NCBI GenBank assembly: GCA_030705745.1
Contig: JAUZPT010000215.1
Coordinates: 1 to 5,506 of the forward strand
Length of the DNA: 5,506 nt
Reading direction: 5' to 3'
DNA from: Bacillota bacterium
GTDB lineage: Bacteria > Bacillota > Bacilli > Bacillales > Cytobacillaceae
Made by a program: the position numbers and the translations under genes. The notes under the pieces were generated by a model. It was not told where the DNA came from and made no database searches. It saw only the letters and a list, made by a program, of their open reading frames with translations. Below are positions 1 to 5,506 of this stretch, piece after piece (positions within the stretch are counted from its first letter, which is position 1; each line of letters opens with the position of its first letter).

Positions 1-2444
1 AAAGCAAACAGCCACGCGTACTATGGGATGGTGGAAAATCCATTAACGAATCATCCTGTGTATCATGTGGACAATGTTCTACTGTATGTCCATGTAATGC
101 CTTGATGGAAAAATCAATGCTTGGAAATGCTGGTTTCATGTCAGGAATTAAAGATAACCTTCTTTCACCTATGATCGATTTGGTTAAAGAAGTGGAACCA
201 AGCTACAGCGGAATATTTGCAATTTCCGAAGTGGAAGCGGCAATGCGTGATACAAGAACAAGAAAGACGAAAACTGTTTGTACTTTCTGTGGCGTAGGCT
301 GCTCATTTGAAGTTTGGACAAAAGGTCGTGAAATTTTAAAAATTGAGCCGGTTGAACAGGCACCTGTAAACAGCATTTCTTCTTGCGTCAAAGGGAAGTT
401 CGGCTGGGATTTTGTCAATTCCGAAGAACGTTTGACAACACCGCTTATCCGAAAGGGCGATCAATTCGTTCCGGCATCATGGGACGAAGCATTAACACTC
501 ATTTCACAAAAGCTTGGCACAATCCAGGCAACAGAAGGCAGCGAAGCCATCGGCTTTGTTTCTTCTTCAAAAATCACAAACGAAGAGAACTACTTGATGC
601 AGAAATTGGCCCGACAGGTATTTACGACAAATAACGTGGACAATTGTTCAAGATATTGCCAATCGCCTGCGACAGACGGTTTAATGTCAACGGTAGGATT
701 CGGCGGCGACTCCGGAACGATCCAGGATATCGCGAAAGCAGGTCTTGTCATTATCATTGGAGCCAATCCTACCGAAGGACATCCTGTTTTGGCAACACGT
801 GTAAAAAGAGCTCAAAAACTTAATGGGCAAAAGCTGATTGTATCTGATTTACGGAAGCATGAAATGGCAGAGCGTGCCGATCTTTATGTTCATCCAAATC
901 AGGGAACAGACTTTGTATGGCTGAGTGCCGTTGCCAAATATATGATTGATCAAGGATGGCATAACGAGCAGTTCATCCGTGACCATATCAATCAATACGA
1001 TGAATACGAAAAGCATCTTCAAATGTTCACTTTGGAATATGCGGAGAGCATCACTGGCATCTCCCAGGATTCATTGAAAGAAATTGCAAAAACGATTCAT
1101 GAAGCCGATGGTACATGTATCCTTTGGGGCATGGGAGTTACGCAAAACGTGGGCGGAAGCCATACGTCTGCTGCCATCTCCAACATATTGCTGTTAACTG
1201 GAAATTATATGCGTCCTGGTGCCGGTGCCTATCCACTAAGGGGGCATAATAATGTTCAGGGTGCATGCGATATGGGTACCCTTCCTGGATGGCTGCCCGG
1301 CTACCAGCATATTACTAATGATGAAGCGCGCCATAAGTTTGAACAGGCTTACGGCGTGGAAATTTCCAATAAGCCTGGTAAAGATAATATTCAAATGCTT
1401 GAGGCTGTTGAAGCCGGAGAGCTAAAAGCACTTTACCTTGTAGGTGAAGATATGGCGTGGATTGATTCAAACGCTAACCATGTTCATGAAACATTATCGA
1501 AGCTTGATTTCTTTGTTGTTCAGGACGTTTTCTTTACGAAAACGGCACAATTCGCAGATGTGATTCTGCCTGCTGCACCATCTTTGGAAAAAGACGGAAC
1601 GTTTACAAATACAGAACGACGTGTTCAGAGATTGTACCAGGTATTTGAACCACTTGAAAATTCAAAGCCTGACTGGTGGATCATTCAACAGCTTGCAAAC
1701 TATATGGGAGCCAAATGGAATTACCAGCACCCGGGAGAAATCTTTGAAGAAATGGCAAGCCTGTCACCACTTTTCTCAGAAGCAAGTTATGAAGTTATGG
1801 AAGGCTGGAACAGCTTCATCTGGGGAAGCAATGATGGTAAAAGCACGCCGCTTTTATTTACTGACGGATTTAATTTCCCTGACAAAAAAGCAGTATTTTC
1901 ATTAGTGGGCTATGTTCCTCCTGTTCAGTATAGTGAAGAATTTGATCTAGTTCTTAACAATGGCCGCTTGTTGGAGCATTTCCATGAAGGAAACATGACA
2001 AATAAGTCAGCGGGCTTACTCTACAAGCTTCCGGAGGTGTTCGTTGAAGTTTCGCCTGAATTAGCATCAGAACGGGGCCTTTTGGAAGGAGCTTTAGTAA
2101 GGTTAAGCTCTCCTTACGGTGCAATTAAATTAAGAGTCACGATCACAAACCGTGTTCAGGGCAATGAATTGTATGTGCCGATGCACTCTGTCAGCCATGA
2201 AACAGCGATCAATTTATTGACAGGAAGTGCCGGGGATGTTCGGACACACACACCTGCCTATAAACAGACACGGGTACGAATGGAAATCTTAAAATCAGCA
2301 GGAGAATCACCGCTTCCATCATTTAACCCACGGAATGCAACACGAATTCCGCAAATGGGTGCAGAAGTATTCCGTAAATGGGAAAGGGAAGATTATCAGC
2401 CTATTGCCGATATTAATGTATATGTAGCACCAGGTTCGAAGTAA
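1..2444 (+). CDS. fdhF: Formate dehydrogenase catalytic (alpha) subunit, ForC/YrhE/YjgC type, N-terminus cut by window
   Basis: Molybdenum enzyme that oxidises formate to CO2. The frame is open from base 3 to the TAA at 2442-2444 (813 residues), and the TTG/ATG codons near 102 are internal. B. subtilis homologues are about 980 residues, so roughly 170 are missing, presumably the 2Fe-2S domain and part of the ferredoxin domain. Visible in fragment numbering: a ferredoxin-type 4Fe-4S motif CxxCxxCxxxC at 19-29; the 4Fe-4S site of the molybdopterin domain with C93, C96, C100 and C128; the Mo ligand Cys219 (TGC at 657-659, not a selenocysteine TGA) in RYCQSP; and the conserved Arg413 in LRGHNNVQGACDMG. 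A C-terminal molybdopterin-dinucleotide-binding domain follows (NNGRLLEHFHEGNMT, YVPMHSVSHE). The residue after the Mo ligand is Gln220, where most formate dehydrogenases have His; B. subtilis ForC also has Gln there. The DUF1641 gene directly downstream and fdhD further on support the assignment. Formate as substrate is inferred from the ForC resemblance. Confidence 0.95.
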   Translation, partial: SKQPRVLWDGGKSINESSCVSCGQCSTVCPCNALMEKSMLGNAGFMSGIKDNLLSPMIDLVKEVEPSYSGIFAISEVEAAMRDTRTRKTKTVCTFCGVGCSFEVWTKGREILKIEPVEQAPVNSISSCVKGKFGWDFVNSEERLTTPLIRKGDQFVPASWDEALTLISQKLGTIQATEGSEAIGFVSSSKITNEENYLMQKLARQVFTTNNVDNCSRYCQSPATDGLMSTVGFGGDSGTIQDIAKAGLVIIIGANPTEGHPVLATRVKRAQKLNGQKLIVSDLRKHEMAERADLYVHPNQGTDFVWLSAVAKYMIDQGWHNEQFIRDHINQYDEYEKHLQMFTLEYAESITGISQDSLKEIAKTIHEADGTCILWGMGVTQNVGGSHTSAAISNILLLTGNYMRPGAGAYPLRGHNNVQGACDMGTLPGWLPGYQHITNDEARHKFEQAYGVEISNKPGKDNIQMLEAVEAGELKALYLVGEDMAWIDSNANHVHETLSKLDFFVVQDVFFTKTAQFADVILPAAPSLEKDGTFTNTERRVQRLYQVFEPLENSKPDWWIIQQLANYMGAKWNYQHPGEIFEEMASLSPLFSEASYEVMEGWNSFIWGSNDGKSTPLLFTDGFNFPDKKAVFSLVGYVPPVQYSEEFDLVLNNGRLLEHFHEGNMTNKSAGLLYKLPEVFVEVSPELASERGLLEGALVRLSSPYGAIKLRVTITNRVQGNELYVPMHSVSHETAINLLTGSAGDVRTHTPAYKQTRVRMEILKSAGESPLPSFNPRNATRIPQMGAEVFRKWEREDYQPIADINVYVAPGSK

Positions 2445-2476
2445 AACGTTTTTATTAACCGGTATATGTAGCTGGA

Positions 2477-2545
2477 AAACTGGTTCAGCAGGCTTTCCGA
2501 GGCTGACTCAATGCAAGGAGTCAGCCTCAAAGCTTCTTCCAGTTT
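2477..2545 (+). other. Long imperfect hairpin between fdhF and the DUF1641 gene
   Basis: An 11-bp perfect stem, GAGGCTGACTC (2499-2509) with GAGTCAGCCTC (2518-2528), closes an 8-base loop. It is extended by AGGCTTT (2490-2496) pairing with AAAGCTT (2529-2535, one G-T pair) after a two-base CC bulge. After an internal loop, AAACTGG (2477-2483) pairs with CCAGTTT (2539-2545). This gives about 25 base pairs over 69 bases. No T-run follows on either strand, so it is not a standard intrinsic terminator. It ends about 11 bases before the ribosome binding site of the next gene. It could set the relative amounts of the two subunits by RNA processing, 3'-end protection or partial termination. The structure is read directly from the sequence; the role is inferred. 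Confidence 0.7.
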
Positions 2546-2573
2546 ACAATGGATAAAAGGGAGAAATTGAAAA

Positions 2574-3050
2574 ATGGCAAAACCGATTTCTACAATCGCA
2601 ATTGACGAAAAAACAGAAGACCAAATAAAGCTTGAATCCATCGAGGGTCTTGTTGATTTTGCTGCTGATCGTTCTGCGGGATTAAAGCAGACTATTGAAC
2701 TTCTTCATGAGCTTCATGAAAGCGGAATGATTGAAATTCTTGTTTCATTGGTGCAGGCAAAAGAGAAGGTAGCAAAAATCGCCCTTGATCAAATAGTTAG
2801 GCCACCAGTTACCGCAATGATAAATAATGGCATGGCTGCTGCTGGTGCATTAAGTGAACTAGACCCTGAATTCACTACTAAATTGGTCAAGGGATTGACC
2901 AAGGGGATGAAAGAAGGCTCGGAAAGCTTAAAAAAGGGCGAAAAAGCCGGAATTTTAGATTTGCTTAAAGCGATAAAGGATCCGGACATTAACCGCACGA
3001 TTTTATTTGGGATTAAGCTTTTAAAGGGAATTGGTGAGGGGTTAAAGTAA
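2574..3050 (+). CDS. forE: DUF1641 partner subunit of formate dehydrogenase (ForE/YrhD/YjgD type)
   Basis: 158-residue soluble protein rich in helix-forming residues, starting at ATG 2574. AAAAGGGAG at 2555-2563, ten bases upstream, serves as ribosome binding site. There is no signal peptide, no membrane helix and no cysteine, so it cannot bind an Fe-S cluster by itself. The conserved DUF1641 core is visible as PPVTAMINNGMAAAGAL (residues 77-93) followed by a Gly/Lys-rich stretch, LVKGLTKGMKEGSESLKKGEKAG (about 104-126), and a C-terminal DPDINRTILFGIKLLKGIG. In B. subtilis this small protein forms a complex with the catalytic subunit and is needed for electron transfer from formate to menaquinone. 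The length fits YrhD (about 160 residues). It lies 129 bases after fdhF on the same strand and is probably co-transcribed with it, with the long hairpin between them. The family assignment is secure; the quinone role is carried over from B. subtilis. Confidence 0.9.
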   Translation: MAKPISTIAIDEKTEDQIKLESIEGLVDFAADRSAGLKQTIELLHELHESGMIEILVSLVQAKEKVAKIALDQIVRPPVTAMINNGMAAAGALSELDPEFTTKLVKGLTKGMKEGSESLKKGEKAGILDLLKAIKDPDINRTILFGIKLLKGIGEGLK

Positions 3051-3110
3051 TTTATCCGTGAATTTCTAAGGTTAATCAGTAATTATACATTTTATAGGAA
3101 AATCAATTCG

Positions 3111-3157
3111 ATAAATTAGCCTTCTCTTCTAAGAAAAAAACAAAAAGCCTAATTTAT
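3111..3157 (+). other. AT-rich inverted repeat upstream of psiE
   Basis: ATAAATTAGCCTT (3111-3123) pairs with AAGCCTAATTTAT (3145-3157), giving 12 of 13 pairs with one C-C mismatch and a 21-base A-rich loop. The right arm ends six bases before the AAAGGG ribosome binding site of psiE. No clean T-run follows, so a terminator is doubtful. It could partly separate the forE and psiE transcripts or affect psiE translation. I see no convincing sigma-A promoter in the 3051-3176 gap. The pairing is seen directly; the function is unknown. Confidence 0.45.
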
Positions 3158-3176
3158 TTATGAAAGGGTAAACTAC

Positions 3177-3614
3177 ATGGAAAACAGGATAATAAACTTT
3201 GTTGTGACGAAGTTTTCACTGGTTGTAAGGAGTTTAACTTTGATTGCCTTGCTTGTACTTTTGAGCTTTTTAATGGTTAGGCAAACATATTCAATCGGTG
3301 TTTTGGCTGTTTATCATCCGGAAAATGTCCATTTGATTTTAGAACAGGTAGTAAACTTTTTTCTTTATTTTGCCTTTTTCTCGATGATTCTCGCTTATTT
3401 TAAAAGTGGTGAGTATTTTCAATTGCGGAATTTAATTTATATCGGAATTACCGGAACCCTACGTTTCATCATTATCAATCGTTCTGATGCATTTCAAAAT
3501 CTGCTACTGTCGATCGTAATTCTATTGTTGATCTTTGGCTACCTTCTATTAACTCCTTCAGAGAAAAGACTTCGGAGTTACCTGAAGGCTACAAGGAGGA
3601 AAAGTGATGAGTAA
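3177..3614 (+). CDS. psiE: PsiE-family integral membrane protein
   Basis: 145-residue membrane protein starting at ATG 3177, with AAAGGG at 3163-3168 as ribosome binding site. Four hydrophobic segments are visible at about residues 18-35, 57-75, 84-101 and 107-126, followed by a basic cytoplasmic tail (EKRLRSYLKATRRK). The central part closely follows E. coli PsiE: FFLYFAFFSMILAYFKSG (61-78), then FQLRNLIYIGITGTLRFIII (81-100), matching the family signature YF-x-SG / LR-x3-YIGIT-x3-R-x-II. The length agrees with E. coli PsiE (136 residues). PsiE is named for induction by phosphate starvation in E. coli, and its biochemical function is unknown. Here the gene lies between the formate dehydrogenase subunits and fdhD. 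Its 3' end overlaps the next gene by 8 bases, which implies translational coupling. A link to formate metabolism is inferred from position only. Confidence 0.85.
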   Translation: MENRIINFVVTKFSLVVRSLTLIALLVLLSFLMVRQTYSIGVLAVYHPENVHLILEQVVNFFLYFAFFSMILAYFKSGEYFQLRNLIYIGITGTLRFIIINRSDAFQNLLLSIVILLLIFGYLLLTPSEKRLRSYLKATRRKSDE

Positions 3615-3954
3615 AAAGGAGCATCAATTTAACGATATAATTCGTAAAGTTAGAAAAGAGTTATTCGGAAAAGGCCCTGATTCGATAAAAACAAAATTTG
3701 TAGATAACATGGCAATATCAACCTTAAAGGGAAATCTTACGCCGGTTGAAAAATTCATCATAAATAGTCCTGACGGTTTTGACCAAGTACACCGGGCCAG
3801 AACAAAAATGATTCAGGAATATTATAAAAAAAGGATTCCGGATGATATGGAAGTGTTAATGAATTCTAGGTTATTGAATTTATTTTCAGACATTGATATT
3901 GATGAAGATGTTGCAGTATCGGTCTTTGTGTTTGAAAAACAGATCGAGAGGTGA
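3607..3954 (+). CDS. DUF2294 (COG5609) family protein of unknown function
   Basis: Small soluble protein of 115 residues. I chose ATG 3607 over the adjacent GTG 3604 because AAGGAGGA (3593-3600) is then six bases away instead of three, and because family members typically begin MSKKE. Family features visible are an N-terminal helix with FNDIIRKVRKELFGKGPDSIKT (8-29), the conserved NLTPVEKFI (43-51), a VHRARTKMI stretch (61-69), and a C-terminal FSDIDIDEDVAVSVFVFE (93-110). There is no signal peptide, no membrane helix and no cysteine. The start lies inside the 3' end of psiE and the stop codon forms part of the fdhD ribosome binding site, so all three genes are likely translated together. The function is not known to me. 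Family membership is recognised from the motif pattern; no activity is proposed. Confidence 0.85.
   Translation: MSKKEHQFNDIIRKVRKELFGKGPDSIKTKFVDNMAISTLKGNLTPVEKFIINSPDGFDQVHRARTKMIQEYYKKRIPDDMEVLMNSRLLNLFSDIDIDEDVAVSVFVFEKQIER
3948..3954 (+). promoter_or_regulatory. Strong ribosome binding site that points to an ATT start for fdhD
   Basis: GAGGTGA is a perfect 7-base match to the anti-Shine-Dalgarno complement. It overlaps the TGA stop of the DUF2294 gene and lies six bases before ATT 3961, normal Bacillus spacing. No ATG, GTG or TTG lies at that distance in the fdhD frame. The nearest TTG (3956) is only one base away and out of frame. Confidence 0.75.
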
Positions 3955-3960
3955 GTTGAA

Positions 3961-4767
3961 ATTCAACTTCAAAATGAAGCCAGCTTTAAGATTACACGTT
4001 TTCAGAATGGCGAATTGGAAAAAATGGAAGACACGGTTGTTACTGAATTTCCGATTACCATTAAACTGAATCAAGAGGAATTTGCTACGCTCGTTTGTAC
4101 TCCTGAATATTTAGAAGAGATGGTCATAGGCTTTCTTGCCTCCGAAAATGTAATAAAAAGCATTCAGGATATTGAAGACCTTTGGATTGAAGAAGGTAGA
4201 GGGTTTGCACATGTGACAATAAAAAATAAGCCTCAATTGCCTGATCAGTTCCGGTCGAAAAGATACATCACTTCCTGCTGTGGGATGTCGCGTCAAGGCT
4301 TTTATTTTGTAAATGATGCACTCACAGTAAAAAAACTGCATCATATCAATCTGACATTAAACCCAATAGAATGCCTTTCGATGATGAATGCACTACAGCA
4401 GCAGGCATCAACCTTTATGCGGACAGGCGGAGTCCACAATGCGGTATTATGCGGCAGAGATGGCTTGCAGCTATTGCGGATGGATATCGGCAGGCACAAT
4501 GCCCTTGATAAATTGTATGGGCACTGTGTGAAAAACTCCATATCAACTGATGATAAGGTTCTAGTATTCAGCGGCCGAATATCGAGTGAAATTTTAATAA
4601 AAGCTTCTAAAATGGGCTGCTGTATAGTCCTCTCGAAGTCTGCTCCTACTGAGCTTGCGCTTGAAATGGCAAACAAGCTGGGAATCACGACCGTTGGATT
4701 TATCCGGAATGAAAGCTTCAATATTTATACACATGATTGGAGAATTGTGGATAATCTAAAGGAATAA
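3961..4767 (+). CDS. fdhD: FdhD, sulfur-transferring accessory protein for formate dehydrogenase, probable ATT start
   Basis: FdhD passes sulfur from a cysteine desulfurase to the Mo-bis-PGD cofactor, which formate dehydrogenase needs for activity; it acts in the cytoplasm. The in-frame TTG 4015 and ATG 4024 lack a ribosome binding site and would cut off FKITRFQNGELEKMED, which resembles the N-terminus of Bacillus FdhD. The frame is open back to the stop at 3952, and ATT 3961 follows a strong GAGGTGA. From there the protein has 268 residues, close to B. subtilis FdhD (about 260). Signatures from this start are TSCCGMSRQGF (Cys106-Cys107, with Ser110 in place of the second Cys of the E. coli CxxC), TGGVHNA (156-162), DIGRHNALDKL (175-185), SGRISSE (204-210), KSAPTELA (226-233) and a C-terminal FNIYTHDWRI. 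It is the last gene of the cluster, six bases after the DUF2294 stop. The family is certain; the exact start is less so. Confidence 0.93.
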   Translation: MQLQNEASFKITRFQNGELEKMEDTVVTEFPITIKLNQEEFATLVCTPEYLEEMVIGFLASENVIKSIQDIEDLWIEEGRGFAHVTIKNKPQLPDQFRSKRYITSCCGMSRQGFYFVNDALTVKKLHHINLTLNPIECLSMMNALQQQASTFMRTGGVHNAVLCGRDGLQLLRMDIGRHNALDKLYGHCVKNSISTDDKVLVFSGRISSEILIKASKMGCCIVLSKSAPTELALEMANKLGITTVGFIRNESFNIYTHDWRIVDNLKE

Positions 4768-4789
4768 TGCCCATGATGATATGGATCAC

Positions 4790-4815
4790 AAAGAGCAGTG
4801 AAATCACTGCTCTTT
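4790..4815 (+). terminator. Rho-independent terminator after fdhD
   Basis: AAAGAGCAGTG (4790-4800) pairs perfectly with CACTGCTCTTT (4805-4815) around an AAAT loop, 23 bases after the fdhD stop. TCTTTAGTTTATC gives an interrupted T-tract on the right side. The A-rich left arm provides a T-tract for the opposite strand too, although no converging gene is seen. It marks the end of the formate dehydrogenase cluster. Confidence 0.85.
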
Positions 4816-4852
4816 AGTTTATCAACCTTTATTAAACTTCAGATGTAGTTAG

Positions 4853-4881
4853 TTGATATTTAAAATGAATTACTTTAATAT
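4853..4881 (+). promoter_or_regulatory. Putative sigma-A promoter for the downstream oxidoreductase
   Basis: TTGATA (4853-4858, 5 of 6 to consensus) and TAATAT (4876-4881, 4 of 6) are separated by exactly 17 bases. The resulting leader to ATG 4981 would be about 90 bases. A second possibility is TTGTAT (4882-4887) with TATATC (4904-4909) at 16 bases. The rest of 4816-4980 is AT-rich, and I see no other clear element in it. Confidence 0.4.
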
Positions 4882-4980
4882 TTGTATGCACAACTGACAT
4901 TTTTATATCACAGAATGATTTTTCTGCTGAAGAACATCCTAAATGATTTATAAACTATATTTTCTTAGGAGGAACAATAA

Positions 4981-5506
4981 ATGAAAGCATTATTGCTAAA
5001 GGATAAAGGTCTATGGAAGGAAATGATGATACAAGAAACAGAGATGCCTGCTCCAGCAAAAGGAGAGATTTTGGTGGAGGTCCATGCTGTTGGTTTAAAT
5101 CCTGTTGATTATAAAACAGCCACTGGCGGGAACCCCAACTGGTCGTATCCTCATATCTTAGGGTTGGATGTTGCGGGAACGGTCGTGTCCACAGGTGAAG
5201 GCGTAACAGATTGGGTCAAAGGCGATCGGGTCGTTTATCATGGTGACTTGACTAAAAGTGGCGGCTTTGCCGAATTTGCTGTCACTACGGCAAAAAGTGT
5301 ATCAAGGATACCAGATGCCATTTCATTTGAGGAAGCTGCTGCTTTACCGACTGCTGGTTATACTGCCTATCAAGCACTACATCGAAAGCTGCCCATTCAG
5401 CATTTCCAAACAATTCTAATCCATGGTGGGGCAGGGGGAGTTGGCGGATTTGCAGTCCAGCTTGCCAAGCATGCCGGTCTGACTGTATTTTCAACCGCTT
5501 CTTCTT
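4981..5506 (+). CDS. Zinc-less medium-chain dehydrogenase/reductase (quinone oxidoreductase type), C-terminus cut by window
   Basis: NAD(P)H-dependent oxidoreductase of the MDR superfamily. ATG 4981 follows a perfect AGGAGG (4967-4972) with eight bases of spacing. The frame is open for 175 codons to the window edge, about half of the usual 320-340 residues. Visible are the GroES-like N-terminal domain with GLNPVDYKTATGG (38-50), GLDVAGTV (61-68), KGDRV (80-84) and GGFAEFAV (94-101), the AALPTAGYTAYQAL segment (120-133), and the start of the Rossmann fold with HGGAGGVGGFAVQLAK (148-163), the nucleotide-binding Gly-rich loop. The catalytic zinc Cys near residue 40 is replaced (NPVD), and there is no structural four-Cys loop. 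It therefore belongs to the zinc-independent quinone oxidoreductase / enone reductase side of the family. It lies beyond the terminator with its own promoter region, so it is probably not part of the formate cluster. The substrate cannot be told. Confidence 0.9.
   Translation, partial: MKALLLKDKGLWKEMMIQETEMPAPAKGEILVEVHAVGLNPVDYKTATGGNPNWSYPHILGLDVAGTVVSTGEGVTDWVKGDRVVYHGDLTKSGGFAEFAVTTAKSVSRIPDAISFEEAAALPTAGYTAYQALHRKLPIQHFQTILIHGGAGGVGGFAVQLAKHAGLTVFSTASS

Noticed and set aside
102..110. TTG/ATG near 102 as the start of the formate dehydrogenase gene
   Set aside because: The frame is open back to base 3 and encodes a ferredoxin CxxCxxCxxxC motif just upstream. There is no ribosome binding site, so the gene simply continues beyond the window edge.
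657..659. Selenocysteine formate dehydrogenase
   Set aside because: The Mo-ligand codon is TGC, not TGA, so no SECIS element is needed.
2499..2528. Rho-independent terminator between fdhF and the DUF1641 gene
   Set aside because: The stem is strong, but no T-run follows on either strand. The right side continues with AAAGCTTCTTCC and the next gene's ribosome binding site.
3072..3088. PhoP-type box upstream of psiE (TTAATC and TTATAC spaced 11 bases start to start)
   Set aside because: The spacing fits PhoP direct repeats, but only two poor matches to TT(A/T/C)ACA are present and no clear promoter accompanies them. The region is AT-rich enough for chance.
4341..4721. 126-codon reading frame on the minus strand inside fdhD
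   Set aside because: It lies fully opposite a well-conserved gene, has no ribosome binding site and shows no recognisable motif. The same holds for the other short frames overlapping the main genes.

Overview
This window looks like the chromosome of a Bacillus-type Firmicute (Bacillaceae). The base composition is moderately AT-rich, the Shine-Dalgarno sequences are strong (AGGAGG, GAGGTGA), and every recognisable protein resembles its Bacillus homologue. It contains a five-gene formate dehydrogenase cluster, all on the + strand, followed by a terminator and the start of an unrelated oxidoreductase gene. Both edge genes are cut by the window.

Layout: (1) Positions 1-2444 hold most of the catalytic subunit of a molybdenum formate dehydrogenase of the B. 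subtilis YrhE/YjgC (ForC) type. Its N-terminal part lies upstream of the window. (2) A 129-base gap contains a long, nearly continuous hairpin. (3) 2574-3050 encodes the small DUF1641 partner subunit (YrhD/YjgD, ForE type). (4) An AT-rich gap of 126 bases contains a second, weaker hairpin. (5) 3177-3614 encodes a four-helix membrane protein of the PsiE family. (6) 3607-3954 encodes a DUF2294 (COG5609) protein whose start overlaps the end of psiE. (7) 3961-4767 encodes FdhD, the accessory protein that activates formate dehydrogenase. Its most likely start is a rare ATT codon directly after a strong ribosome binding site. (8) A rho-independent terminator lies at 4790-4815. (9) A separate promoter region precedes a zinc-less quinone-oxidoreductase-like dehydrogenase at 4981, which runs off the right edge.

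How the genes work together: ForC oxidises formate at a Mo-bis-PGD centre. ForE is the partner that, in B. subtilis, allows electrons to pass to menaquinone. FdhD transfers the sulfur that makes the Mo cofactor active. The PsiE-family membrane protein and the DUF2294 protein sit between the enzyme genes and fdhD, and the three downstream genes are packed with overlapping or near-overlapping signals. They are therefore probably made together, and a role in formate metabolism can be suggested from position alone.

The most notable points are the Cys-Gln active site in place of the usual Sec/Cys-His, the insertion of psiE and DUF2294 in this operon, the ATT start of fdhD, and the long hairpin between the two enzyme subunit genes.
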